Part shown: one piece after another, positions 1-12,358 of the stretch
How the letters are laid out: the number at the start of each line of letters is the position of its first letter
Position numbering within the stretch: position 1 is the stretch's first letter
From: Flammula alnicola
Lineage: Eukaryota > Basidiomycota > Agaricomycetes > Agaricales > Strophariaceae
DNA length: 64,000 nucleotides
Direction of reading: 5' to 3'
Assembly (NCBI GenBank): GCA_015499995.1
Contig: JADNRV010000014.1
Location: 434,001 to 498,000 of the forward strand
Program-made: the position numbers and the translations under genes
The notes under the pieces: model-generated
Databases searched by the model: none
What the model saw: the letters and a program-made list of their open reading frames with translations, nothing else
Told to the model about the DNA's origin: nothing

Positions 1-82
1 ATGACAGGCGCAGCCCTGTGATGCTCAACCGGCGAATTCTCCCGTACTTCAGTAGTCACTGACTACCGGTCCGTCCTCCAAT

Positions 83-464
83 ATGCATTGCGCAAGAACC
101 TGCTGGGCGAGGAAGTATCCACGTAATCCTGCCTCTATCAAGCAGCAAGAGTTAGATGGATATTTGCAGATAATAAATCAAGCTCACCATCGAAACGACA
201 TTCCTAGCGATGTGCGCAAAATGGAAACCAAGTGGATGATGCCTCGTCGGGTGGTCAGAGCTTCAGAATGTCCTACAAACCCGAGACATTAGGAGTAGCC
301 ATTGCGAATTGGAGGGTGCGTTGGTTGATTCAACCCAAGGGATGGCACAAGTCTTCACAAAGCAGGAAGCGGTAGCTGCGGTAGAGGAAGCATTAGGATT
401 GGGATTGCGGAGGGGGATCGATGTAGTTGATAAACAGAAGATAAGGGTGAAAATTTCACGATGA
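83..464 (+). CDS. 3' end of an unidentified spliced gene
   Basis: Two stretches read as coding and join cleanly. The first runs in frame to 211 and ends in NDIPSD. A GTGCG donor follows at 212, and an acceptor CTTCAG ends at 266, giving a 55-base intron. The second exon, 267-464, opens with NVLQTRDIRSSH, contains VFTKQEAVAAVEEALGLG and ends with QKIRVKISR before TGA. The composition is that of a soluble, helical C-terminus. I do not recognise the family. The 5' part lies outside the window or in exons I cannot place, so the start given is only where the reading frame becomes plausible. It could also be a gene remnant. Confidence 0.4.
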
Positions 465-1322
465 GGAAACGCGGTCACATGTGAAGCGGAGTTTCAACGA
501 ACTTAACGTTTATTTCTTGTGTTCTTTCAGTGTCGGAATTCTCACTTGGATGGTGGATCGAGCTCTGACAGCTTATGCACTTGGGGTCTCACTTGGAGTG
601 ACTTGGGTTGTCAGACGTTGTTTGTGGTTGTAACCTTAAGTGCTAAGTGATCCAAGCCAGCTCTCAAGCGGTCTCAAGTGATGTAAGCCCTATAAGGAAT
701 GTGTAGTTTTCCTGATGTAGCTTAGAAGAAGTTGATGCCAGCGACGAGTCGGATGACCACTGCCACCTTCTACGTCTACAATGTTCAGGCTCCATTTATT
801 TCCGCCACATGGGAAATGAGTAAAGAAACACCAAGGCCGACTACCTACCTCGACCATTAACCCACATCGGTTTTTGGCTCTTAGATCCTTCAAGAGTTAT
901 GGGTCCTTGATGGGTCCTTTGAGTTACTTGATTCGGAAGTGTTTTACACTATTAGAAACGGAAGTCGACCAGATTCTCATGTCACCGATCAAAAGGGGAA
1001 CTTAGTCACCGCTATCTCCCTCTCGAAAGTTGAATCAAAAGTATTGCTGGGAGCCATCCCGCAAAGAATTTGGTGAGTCGGTGTATACCCACTTTTTCCT
1101 CTTATCTTGTGAATTATTAACATAACTAATTGGATCGGGCGCTCAAGGTATTGAAATGCTGCGATTTTAAACTCGATAACCCGGTTACAAGGATTATTTG
1201 TGCATTTGCTTGAAATCCGACTTAACCCAGCCCAGCGCTCGTTTGCTCCCAATTACCGAGGCCACCTCATCTTGTTACCCTGTTCCACTTCTCTTCTATC
1301 GCCTTCAGATTGGAACTACACA
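465..1322. other. Intergenic region with no recognisable gene
   Basis: This gap separates the 3' end of the first gene from the phosducin-like gene. Only short open frames without family resemblance occur on either strand. The last few hundred bases should contain the promoter of the phosducin-like gene. No TATA box, repeat or RNA gene was recognised. Confidence 0.5.
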
Positions 1323-2556
1323 ATGGTCAGTTCAGATCCATAGCTTCAGGGGAGCTTCTTAACTTATGACGCGTGCATTAGTATGCCGACATCGAAGCTT
1401 TAGTTCTCTCAGGAGAGCTTTTCAATGGACCGGATCGTTCATCTTCACCCGCCCGATCTGCATCACCCGACAAAGATCCAGGATGGCACGACGACGAATT
1501 AATTGCGGCACAGCAAAAACAACATGAAGACAAGGGCCTGGACTACGACTCAGATACTGCTAGGCGTGACGCGATCAGGGCGAAGAACCAACAAGAGGCT
1601 CAGTCTGAGTCGATTGGTATGGGTCCTGGCCGAACGGGGGTCAAAGGTGTTATCCGCGATCGTGATGAGGCTGCAGGCATCGAACGCGAGAAGCAGGCAA
1701 AGCAAGCCGAAGATTTGAGGCAGAAGATGGAGGCGACCAATCTCGGAGGCAAGACCTTTTTGGAGGAAGAACGGGAAAAAGCTAGTAAGGGGGAGAAGGC
1801 CGACGAGTTGATCATGAGAGAGATAGGGAAAGCGCAGGAGAGACGAGATGTTTTTGGACAAAAACGAGAAGGGAAGTTTGGCCATTTGCGAGAAGTGGGT
1901 CTCAAAGGCTTTGTGGGCGCAGTGGAGAAAGAAGAGAAAGGGATCTGGGTGGTAGTGCACCTCTACGATTCTGTCAGTAAGCATTTTCTCGTAGCCATTT
2001 TGTGCATACTAAAACGGACTGCGGTATCAAGTCATTAGAACGGTGTTACCTCATCGACGATACTCTCGCCAAGCTGGCACGATCTTACCCAGATACCAAA
2101 TTCCTTCGTGCTAGAGCCTCTGCTCTGGGTTTTGCGTCACTGACCACATCGAGCAAACCGAAACCGTTTGGAAGACAGTCGAAACCTCCCCGAGAAGAGG
2201 ATGAAGATGATCCATATGCGTACGACGACAAAGACAGCGAAGATTATGACGGAGATTTCAACGACGAAAACGTCGACCTTGACATGTTGCCTACAATGCT
2301 TGTATATCGCAATGCAGAGCTTGTGCACAATTGGGTGCGCGTGGACTGGGAAGCGGGAGACGCAGGGATTGAAGAATTCCTCGATAAGTATGTTTCGACA
2401 TTGCTCCTATCTAAACACTACTGACCTATTATACCAAGGCATCATATTCTTCCTCGATCCTCTGGGCCGACGGATAACCTCGGTCTGCCAAGTGACGACG
2501 AGGACTTCGATCTCATGTGGAGTGACGAAGACGATGATGTTGACCATCAACTATAA
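1323..2556 (+). CDS. Phosducin-like protein (thioredoxin-fold G-beta chaperone)
   Basis: Phosducin-like proteins help the CCT chaperonin fold G-protein beta subunits and assemble G-beta-gamma in the cytosol. Exons are 1323-1325, 1382-1972, 2032-2387 and 2439-2556, giving 355 residues. The N-terminal half has the charged helical region, with DIEALVLSG near the start and GPGRTGVKGVIRD in the position of the conserved helix-1 motif. A thioredoxin-like domain follows: VVVHLYDS, then SLERCYLIDDTLAKLA, an acidic insert rich in D and E, and TMLVYRNAELVHNWVRVD. The acidic C-terminus ends DDVDHQL. The start is unusual. The frame of exon 2 is closed by TAG at 1379-1381 and has no ATG before 1619, so ATG must come from a separate coding exon of three bases. 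The family call is firm; the exact start is an inference. Confidence 0.85.
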
Positions 2557-3327
2557 AAATGGTACCTCTGCCTCCCTGAGTTTATCTTTATGTGCTCAAG
2601 TTATTCTAGTCTTTTTTTTTTCGTGGCCGAGCTCGAAAGAATGGACTTCCCGAGTGAAGCTTATACTCAGCCTTGTAAAATGATATCTGAGTGACATGGT
2701 GGTGTATATTATGCTATATTTACTTTGACATTATAATAAATAGATGTATGGACGTGGTGGTAAGACAACATGGCAGCTACTGACCCTGTTTCCGAAAATG
2801 GATGATGTCCATTAGACATCTTTGGCCATTCAAGTTGTTCACATCCTCCATCTCCATCTACCTCTATCTACGATGGACGAAAGTCTTGCTACATATCTTC
2901 TATTTGCTTTGCGACTGTGTTCTTAGGCATCTGCTTTGCATCTTCCTGGTCGCTTCTTCGCCGGCGTATCATTCAGCGTATAACTATTGCTTGCCACGCT
3001 CCAATTGCAAATGTTCAGGGGGAAGCTTTGTCACTGATGCTTAGTGTCCAACTTCGTTAGCTTCCAGAAGCTCCAATGCACCGAGTAAAGAACTGTGGGG
3101 CCTTGAGGTCAGTTAGAATCCTTCCATGCGGCTCTCGATGCCGCGGCGCCTTTCAGTCAGTTCAACCTTCAGCAAGTTGGGATCTATCACGCTTTTTTGG
3201 ACTCTAGGTCTATTTAATTCTAGGCCCACAAGGTATTTTTGATGCTTCGTCTTTCCTGCTACTGTACCCTCGCTGATCTTCTGCTCAGCTCGTATATGCT
3301 TGTTAATTTTCCTACGATCCAGCCATC
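2557..3327. other. Intergenic region
   Basis: This region holds the 3' flank of the phosducin-like gene and the promoter of the permease. It is AT-rich, with T-runs near 2615 and in the last 150 bases. The short open frames in it resemble no family, and no repeat or RNA gene was recognised. Confidence 0.5.
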
Positions 3328-5821
3328 ATGACAATCCCGTGGACAACCAGAAACCCTTTGGGTGCTTTATCCCGCAATAAAGACGATAACGACTCAGTCC
3401 ACTCGGAGAAGAAAAATGCGCTATCGGAGGTCACGGTTCGGATTGAAGATTCGGATGGGGCCAGTTCTTCGTATCATTTCGATAGAACTCGGAGGACCTT
3501 GAAGGTGCGCTAGCTCTATCTTCTTTTGTATTTGTGCCGTGCTAAATATCCCTCTGAAACAGAATCGACATATACAACTTATCGGAATTGGAGGTATGGA
3601 GCACATCGATCGGGTCTGCAGCAACAAGTCTGGACAACATTATCTGCTCTCCCTTGTAGGCACTATCGGTACGGCCCTTTTTGTGCAAATAGGGTCGAGC
3701 TTGACCAAAGGGGGTCCTGGTGTGTTTCTTCCGAATCTTGTTTTCAAGAACGCTTTTGCTCATGGAAATATGACTTCATTAGCAAGTTTATTCATCGCCT
3801 TCAGCATATGGTGTACTTTTATCTTAGCGGTCAACAATTGCCTCTGTAAGATCTATTCGACGCAGCCAGGTTCTGCCAGCTTATTTCAAGATACTTCTCC
3901 AAATAGCTGAGATGGTTACATGGATACCTATTTCCTCACCTTTTGTTCGTGCGAGACATCAAGTTCCTTTTTGAATCTCGGTTCGGTGGAATTGAAATTA
4001 GCATCTCTTTTGCCTCCAGGTACGCTTTGCAGATCGATTCGTGGACCCTGCTCTTGGGTTCTGTGCTGGAATCAATTTCTTTGTCTTCGAGGCAGCTCTT
4101 ATACCCTTTGAAATCGTTGCATTCAATGTTGTATTGCACTTTTGGACAGATAAGATACCCGTCGCAGCCGTCATCTGTATTGTATTAGTATGTTACAGGT
4201 ACGATCTTCTTTTTATCCGAAACGCCATGTTACTGACGGATAACGTTCAGCTTCCTTAACATTTTTGCTGTACGATATTACGGAGGTGAATTTTCTAGAT
4301 CCAGAATTGCTTCCAAAAATTTAACGTTGTCTCTACCCAGAATCCGAATTTTGGCTTGCCATTGGGAAGACTATATTGGCGACTGGAGTAATCGTATTCA
4401 CGTTCGTCACCATGGTTGGGGGAAACCCACTGCATGACGTCTACGGCTTTCGAAATTGGGATCGTAAGTCAGAAGTCTTATTGTATTCCCATAAGCTTGA
4501 CTTACAAACTATATACGCAGCTGCCAAGGTGCCCGGAGCACCATTTGCCGAATATATGAAAACCGGATCCCTCGGACAATTCCTGGGCTTCCTTGCTTGT
4601 CTGATCCAAGCATCTTTCACAATAGCAGGTATGTTTGCATCCTACCTTCCTATTCACATAGTCATATACCTAAATTTATTTCAGGGCCTGACTATGTTTC
4701 AATGGCGGCGGGTGAAGCTCAAAATCCTCGGAGTAATATGCCACAAGCTTTCAAGGGTGTCTTCTATCGCCTGACAACATTTTTCGTCCTTGGTTCCCTC
4801 TGCGTTGGAATCGTCGTCCCGTACAATGACCCCGACTTGCTAAACGCTATTTCGAATGCTCACCCTGGTGCAGGCTCCTCGCCTTACGTGATAGCCATGG
4901 AACACCTACACATCCCAGTTTTGCCCCATATCGTGAATGCGCTTATTCTTTCCGCGGTTTTCTCGGCTGGAAACAGCTATGTTTTCTGTGCGAGCCGCAC
5001 GTTGTTTGGTCTTGCGCTGGAGGGTAAAGCTCCTCGATTTTTGACGCGCTGCACGGCCAGCGGTGTCCCGATATATTGTGTGATGGTCACCATTGGCATT
5101 GCACTTATTTGTGAGTTGCCTCCTCATATCCACACCATCCATAGTGTGCTTACCGGCTGTTTTAGCATTTTTGCAAGTCTCAAACAACTCTGCGGTAGTT
5201 GTTCAATGGTACACCGCTTTACACTCCTTTCTACAAATTACCCGTTAACAATTGACGTCCAGGTTTGTCAACCTCGTAACGGCTTCGCAACTGCTGAATT
5301 ATGCGATCATTTCGTTCACATATATTCGCTTTTACAAGGTTGGCATACTAGCTCCTGAGCTCTCTTTTACTCGTCGAACAGTCGTTGACATAACATCATC
5401 TAGGCGCTGAAAGCACAAGGAATATCTGGAGACACTCTGCCACATAAGAGCTTCTGGCAACCTTTCTGTGGGCAAGTATAATTTATCAACATGCAATGAC
5501 TTCGAAATAACGAGCCCAATGCTGCAGGTACTACGCCTTTGTAGGGACGTTTGTCATGGCGTTTGTAGGTGGCTATACCGTATTCATGCCTGGGAACTGG
5601 GATGTTCCTTCTTTCCTGTTCTCCTACGCGATGATCGGCATCGTTCCTGTCTTGTTTGCATACTGGAAAATTAGATATCGGACGAAGGTACGTCCGAATT
5701 CCAATCTCTACTTTGGCAGGATGCTTCTCATTTTTATCAGTGGCAGAAACTTGAAACCATGACGTTCTTCGAGAAAGAACGGATGGTGGTAGACCAGTAT
5801 GAAGACGAAATCCGATCTTAG
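3328..5821 (+). CDS. Amino-acid permease, fungal YAT family (APC superfamily)
   Basis: This is a plasma-membrane H+/amino-acid symporter of the fungal YAT group. The gene is cut by about nine short introns. After a polar N-terminus (MTIPWTTRNPLGALSRNK) the hallmark first transmembrane segment reads RHIQLIGIGGTIGTALFVQIG, assembled across two introns. Further family signatures are the membrane segments FCAGINFFVFEAALIPFEIV, GPDYVSMAAGEAQNPR, FSAGNSYVFCASRTLFGLALEGKAPRFL and FVGGYTVFMPGNWDVPSFLF. The C-terminus is cytosolic and charged (MVVDQYEDEIRS). About twelve hydrophobic segments can be traced, as expected. Substrate specificity cannot be read from sequence. It lies head-to-tail after the phosducin-like gene and converges on proteasome beta-5, with 146 bases between the stop codons. 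Confidence 0.9.
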
Positions 5822-5967
5822 TTGCCGTCCTTTAGGAATGTTGAACATTGGTATAGAAGATACCCCCTTTAACACATTATTAAAATGGAAAATCGGACAC
5901 AAGAGAAAAAGGGCAGAGCGAAAGCAAATAGAATTCATGATGTAAATGTACAAAATTAGAGACTTAA

Positions 5968-7252
<1,285 letters not shown>

Positions 7253-7486
7253 GATGAAGGAGAAGGAGTTGAAAGATTACAGAGCCTGAGGTGACGCGGC
7301 CGCGTTGTTGCGCGTTCAATTGATCGGTATTTGGCAGTGCCCTGGAAAGGCAACAAGCGGCAAAGGCGGGCCGTCGAAAATAGGGGCGATCATCATCCAA
7401 CCAGAGCGATATTCGTATTTTTGTTACTTGCGTGCACTGCGGAGGAGTTACAACGGATATACCAAAGCTAAAGAGGAACCATGAAT

Positions 7487-8021
7487 CTAATTCTCGTTGA
7501 TAAGAGCCTTGCTGTCTGCAGGAGGGATGAAAGCGCGTAGATATTTCTCAATGTAATCGCTTGGTATGCCCGCCTCCAATGCATCTGCAATCCCCATATT
7601 CATCCGGTAAATATATTCCCTCCTGGGGTGACTTTCCGACTTCCTCTCGACGTCAATATATATGAGCGCTTGAACGGTGTCGGCCGTTGAGAGATCCTTG
7701 GAGGGAACTGAGTCCACTGGTATGATCTTCTTTTCATATGTGGTTCCCTCGTAAATGTCCAGGTCGTATTCGTCAGAAGATGTGAGCTCAAACATGAGTC
7801 CGTAGACAATGTCGCCTGGGGAAGGAATAATGTTGGCATAACCACGAATGTTAATTATCCACTTCCTGTTTTCTCGTCAGCGTCCAGATATTATTTCCCA
7901 GCTTTGTTACGCACCAACCCTCCAAGGACCCGATCCCGATGAACTTGCTCTCAGGGCAACGTCGTTTCATCTGGTCAAGCCAGAGGTTGCTTCCATAGCC
8001 AAAATAGACTGTCTTCGACAT
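7487..8021 (-). CDS. Gamma-glutamylcyclotransferase-like (GGCT/AIG2 fold) protein
   Basis: GGCT-type enzymes convert gamma-glutamyl peptides to 5-oxoproline in glutathione metabolism. Two exons (8021-7915 and 7865-7487) give 161 residues, close to the usual family size. The substrate-loop motif FGYGSNL is at residues 7-13. The glutamate that serves as catalytic acid/base in human GGCT has its likely counterpart in VYGLMFELTSSDEYDLDIYEG around residues 60-75. The first exon ends SLEGW, and the second opens KWIINIRGYANIIPS, a typical strand pair of the fold. The start at 8021 is 255 bases from the divergent SNU13 start, so the two probably share a promoter region. The substrate could be a different gamma-glutamyl compound. 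Confidence 0.85.
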
Positions 8022-8276
8022 GGTGGTTTGGATTCAAGGCTGTGAGAGTCATCTGGGAAACGAAGTACTGACTAATTGACGGACAGCAGGCTGTCCATAC
8101 TGGCAGTCCTGAGCCATAAATGGATTTGCTTCCGCATACCTTTTCGGCCTCATATTACATAAGCCATAACTCCAATTTTTGGTTTTGCGAAGCTTGCTCT
8201 GCAACTCCACCAACACTCGACCAAGGATCAACCGTGAGGTCACCACCAACTACCTTCTTCTCTTATACAACACAAC

Positions 8277-8834
8277 ATGGCCGACGACGGATCCCATGGC
8301 AGAGCTTGGCCCCCGTCCAACGCTGATTTGACCAACTCTGTGCGTTTACCAAAAATACCATGGCTGATTTTTTTTGACTAACCGCCGCCTATTCTTTCAA
8401 GATCCTCGAGCTTGTCCAACAAGCTGGCCAGTACAAGCAGCTCAAGAAGGGAGCTAACGAAGGTGTGTTTCAACATCTGAACATTGAGGATCGCGTCTGA
8501 CATTCGTTGCAGCTACCAAGACTCTTAACCGTGGTATCGCAGAGTTCATCATCTTGACTGCGGATACTGAGCCTCTTGAAATCTTGCTCCATTTGCCCCT
8601 GCTTTGCGAAGAAAAGGTGCGCTGGCATCATTGCCTAGAATCTTATTCCATATCCACTCATTTTAATCTTCGCAGAATGTGCCTTACATCTTCTTGCCCT
8701 CCAAGGCCGCCCTCGGTCGTGCTTGCAACGTATCGAGGCCCGTCATCGCCGCCAGCGTAACAACTGGCGAGTCGAAGGAGCTCTCTAGCCAGATCACCTC
8801 TATCAAGAACGCAATTGAGAAGTTGATGTACTAG
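8277..8834 (+). CDS. SNU13: SNU13 / 15.5K RNP protein (L7Ae family)
   Basis: SNU13 binds kink-turns in U4 snRNA and box C/D snoRNAs. It therefore serves both the U4/U6.U5 tri-snRNP and rRNA 2'-O-methylation. Exon 1 (8277-8339) encodes [20 protein letters not shown]; its last codon abuts a GTGCG donor. The L7Ae domain then reads [59 protein letters not shown] and [15 protein letters not shown]. The GANE/RGIAE residues that contact the kink-turn are intact, and the protein ends in AIEKLMY. Three introns interrupt it, and the length of about 126 residues is standard. It is divergent to the GGCT-like gene. Confidence 0.95.
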
Positions 8835-9128
8835 GGTATCTCGGATAATTGTTGCTACTTTACGACTGTCTTGCGCATAGCGCGTTGAGATGATGAAAAA
8901 CATACTTTCACCTACTTCCTGCATACATGTCATATCCTAGTAATTCATAATTACTTGGGAATCCTTGGGATGGGCGCGAAAAAACACTGGGCGCTTGAGA
9001 ACATTTTATTTTGGAGTGATTCGTTTAGAGGTCGCTGAGTCAGCACTATAAAGTGTTCTCCCATTCGGGGAACCGTGAAAGCATTGCTCTCTTCGACAAC
9101 CTTCTGCCCATTTTTCGAACATTTCACT

Positions 9129-10181
9129 ATGTCTGGCATTTGTCGAACTCGTCTTGCTGAAGAGCGCAAGCAATGGCGCAAAGATCATCCTTTTGTAAGT
9201 GTGCTGGTCCCCCTCACCATTCTCAATTTCTCCCCACGAACAGCAAGCGATTTGATGCTCTTCCACGAAGATTGCTTTGCGGGGAAGGCGGAACGTGCCA
9301 CTGGACCTTTAGAACACTTCGAAACGCGGTCTCTTCTGGACAATTTGTGCTCATATCTTTTCTGCAGGGATTTTACGCTAAGCCTGCCAAAGCTGCTGAC
9401 GGGTCCATGAACCTAATGGAATGGGAGGTCGGCATCCCTGGTAAAGCTAAGGTGAGTAGTCTGTGCCAACGATGTCTATCACGCGTCAGGGATCTCTCTT
9501 GCAATTATTTCGACGCGTTTTTCCAGAATTTTTATTGTCGAGTTATTGACTCTCCATTCTCTAAACAGACAGCCTGGGAAGGAGGTCTGTTCAAGCTTGT
9601 GATGAATTTCCCTGAGGGTGAGCTATCTCGCAAATAAGATGCAGATCACCCTGTTGACTAGGTTCTTCTGCCTTGCAGATTATCCATCTAAGCCACCAAA
9701 GTGTTCGTCCTTTCACAAATGCTCGAGTTTTGAAGTAGCTAAGCTCCGGCCCAGGTAAATTTACTCCCCCACTTTTCCATCCTAATGTCTATCCCTCCGG
9801 CACCGTGTGCTTGTCTATTCTCGACGAGGAGAAATCATGGAAGCCTGCTATTACTATCAAACAGGTATTTACTCTCGAATTTCAAATAGCTTGCTATCTC
9901 TGACCCCCTTCTGCAGATTCTTCTGGGTATTCAAGATCTGCTTGACAATCCCAATGTTAACGATCCTGCTCAAAGTGATGCGTATACAATGTTCAAGTAC
10001 GTTTTCTTTCCATACAACAAAACCAGGATTATCTACAGAACTGACTGGACGCAAAAAGGAATGACAAGGCAGCATACGAGTAAGCTTTGCCTTTATTGAT
10101 ATTGCATCCTGGCGTGCTAATTAGTCGCTGATCTGCAGGAGGCGGATCAAGCAGCAAGCGAGGGAGAACATACCAAAGTAG
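9129..10181 (+). CDS. UBC9: SUMO-conjugating enzyme UBC9
   Basis: This E2 enzyme transfers SUMO from the E1 (AOS1-UBA2) to substrates, mostly in the nucleus. The first exon encodes [19 protein letters not shown], the basic N-terminal helix that binds SUMO and E1. Later exons give [39 protein letters not shown], then [19 protein letters not shown] with the catalytic cysteine. The tail [20 protein letters not shown] and [10 protein letters not shown] complete the fold. The gene is split by six or more introns, one around 180 bases and unusually long for this window. Overall length is near the usual 158 residues. The small exons around 9690-9770 and 9980-10150 are the least certain boundaries. 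Confidence 0.93.
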
Positions 10182-10524
10182 ATGGGTAGTGTACAATTTT
10201 AGGGTGATTTTTTGAGCATCTGGAAATGTTTTGCGCCTCTGCCTCCCTATGTATGTATTTACTTAATTCCAATTTGTCTTGGAACATCCACCATTGGGAT
10301 TTGTATAATGAGAGCTGCATAACATTGAAGAGCTCGATCTCTGAGTCGTTTGTGCTGAGATCAGAGATGAGCCGCGGAACCATTTGTTGAGAAAAATCAG
10401 TCATTTCTGTTTTGTGACACAAGTCTATAAAAAGGTTTCGTGAATTACGATTCCGTTTCTACATAGCTTGCCTCCCCGTTTCCTCCTGCAAAGCGTACTA
10501 CACTCCACACCTCGGCTTCCCTCC
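10182..10524. other. Intergenic region between UBC9 and the next gene
   Basis: This is the 3' flank of UBC9 and the promoter of the downstream gene, which lies on the same strand. No repeat, RNA gene or clear promoter box was recognised. Confidence 0.45.
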
Positions 10525-12010
10525 ATGGCAGAAGCGCCTTCTGTGCTCAATATCCATACACCTACTTCATCTTTTGCAATTGTTCATTCGCGTTAGTCTA
10601 TGATCGCCCTTTCCAAACTTCCTGGGTCCAGTTGCTAACTAATCCTAGTAACGCAGGAAACCTTGTTGGATCTTTATAACAAGCTTAGTAGAAAGGCGAA
10701 TACTGACTACTACGGCGAGCGTGTCGGTCCTGGATGGCTCAAGTACGAGTATAACGAGGCGATTTGGAATTTGGATGATGGTGAGTTGATCTACGATGGC
10801 ACATCTTTCCCCTCTATTCAGAGGTCAAGGTCGAGCTTGGAAGGAAACTTACCTTATATTCCTCTTATTAGATTCAGATTATACCATTTTTGTATGGCGG
10901 AGGCAGCAGCAGCAGCAGCAAGACGACCCGTTGTGGTATCCTCCGGCCTCGGGGCCTGAACAACCTCCAGTCGCGTCGACTTCTCGTGTACTTCCCCCAA
11001 GCGCTCCGTCAATTAATCTAGCACCAACTACCATGTCTGCGACCCCAACTCTGCATTTACGTAACCCACAAAAACCGCTACCCACCCCTCCTGCGTACCT
11101 CAATCCGTCATTTTACATGTTCCAGCCCTCGTGTGCATACACACCGACGCCGAGACGTTCTCCGACTCCTTCTCATGCATCTACGAGCAGAAGGAGCAAG
11201 AAAGGCAAAAACGGTCTCGATGATGTGAGCGAGAACGACAGCGTTCCAAAATTCAAGAGGGAATTCGAGAGATTTCACTCCGAGAACGGGGTGCGCACCG
11301 TCATGGGCCAAATTGGACCGGTGCATAATGGTTCGTGTTTCCCTCATGCCAGATTACACGTCTCTTATGCGTCCTATAATGCTGACTTGATGTCATGCCC
11401 ACTTATAGTCCGCATGCTGCTTAAATCAGGCTATCGGCACGTATACATCTCTCGCAAGTTCGCCATCAAGCACGGGTTCATTCCACCCGATGCTGCTCCG
11501 GGGAACTATGGCTATGGCGGGCTAGTCAATATCGGAAGCTGGCCTATTACACTTACACCATCGTCCACGCAGCCCAATCTACCCGCCGCTGGGTATCAGC
11601 GCCCAGACGCCTTTCTTACGCCCACTTCGACCCCATCGCATACCCCGTACTCGTCCCCTCGTATACCCGGCACTGCTCTGCCCCCGCCCTCGATACTGGC
11701 TCCTCCAAATTCAAGTGGGAAGACTGGAAGTATCAGGAACGTTAATAAGAAACATCAGCATCAAAATGAAGTACAATCGGATCGACACACGAATGCGAAC
11801 TTTGGACCGAAACCCGTGACGGTGGAGGTGTACCTCTCGGAAGAGCCTCACTTTGATGTTGTCCTTGGACGGTCATTCATCGAGAAGCGGCAGGTAAAGA
11901 CGAACTCGATTGACCCTACGGACGTTGTGTGCCTCGATACCGGAGAGAAAATCGAGTGCGAGCTCGTCATCCTGAAGGATGGCAGAGGTGAAATTGTTAC
12001 GGTAACATGA
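10525..12010 (+). CDS. Basidiomycete hypothetical protein with a retropepsin-like region lacking the Asp
   Basis: Four exons are joined by short introns. Exon 1 encodes MAEAPSVLNIHTPTSS. After splicing, a compact N-terminal domain follows (LDLYNKLSRKANTDYYGERV, GPGWLKYEYNEAIWNLDDDS, DYTIFVWR), a layout I associate with a PB1/ubiquitin-like fold in Agaricomycete proteins. A short polyglutamine run (CAG codons near 10896-10920) and a long Pro/Ser/Thr-rich linker come next. The C-terminal part reads MLLKSGYRHVYISRKFAIKH and later HFDVVLGRSFIEKRQVKT. These match the flap-to-FDVVLGR layout of retroviral-type aspartic proteases, but where the catalytic D-[ST]-G should be the sequence is K-S-G. A protease activity is therefore unlikely. 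The function is unknown. Confidence 0.7.
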
Positions 12011-12358
12011 TCAGGGTTCCTTCTAGAGTTTTTTCCCTTCTTTTTTCTCTCACTATCACAGGAATGAACACTCAATTGTTGTAACAGTATCAACCATTGG
12101 CCCCCGTCGATACTTTCCACCGTCAGTACTGTAAAGCATGTATCCCGTCTAATGTGTATCAATAGTTTCCGAGCTTCATATGGGCATTCGTTGCTCTTAC
12201 CTCATATCGTCCTTGCGTCTGTTAGCGGCTTTGGCTAACAAGGTTGTGAATAGAAAAAAGAGTGATGGAAGTATGCATTTACGAGATTAGTTACAGTAGA
12301 AAATGACACCGCCTTGCTTGTGAAATGATGATAGTGTGCAGGTTGACTAAAGAGGGTG
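12011..12358. other. Convergent intergenic region
   Basis: This is the shared 3' flank of the retropepsin-like gene (+) and mS38 (-). Nothing beyond untranslated sequence was recognised. Confidence 0.45.

Noticed and set aside
1550..1984. A 144-codon minus-strand open frame
   Set aside because: It is antisense to the second exon of the phosducin-like gene, which has clear family motifs.
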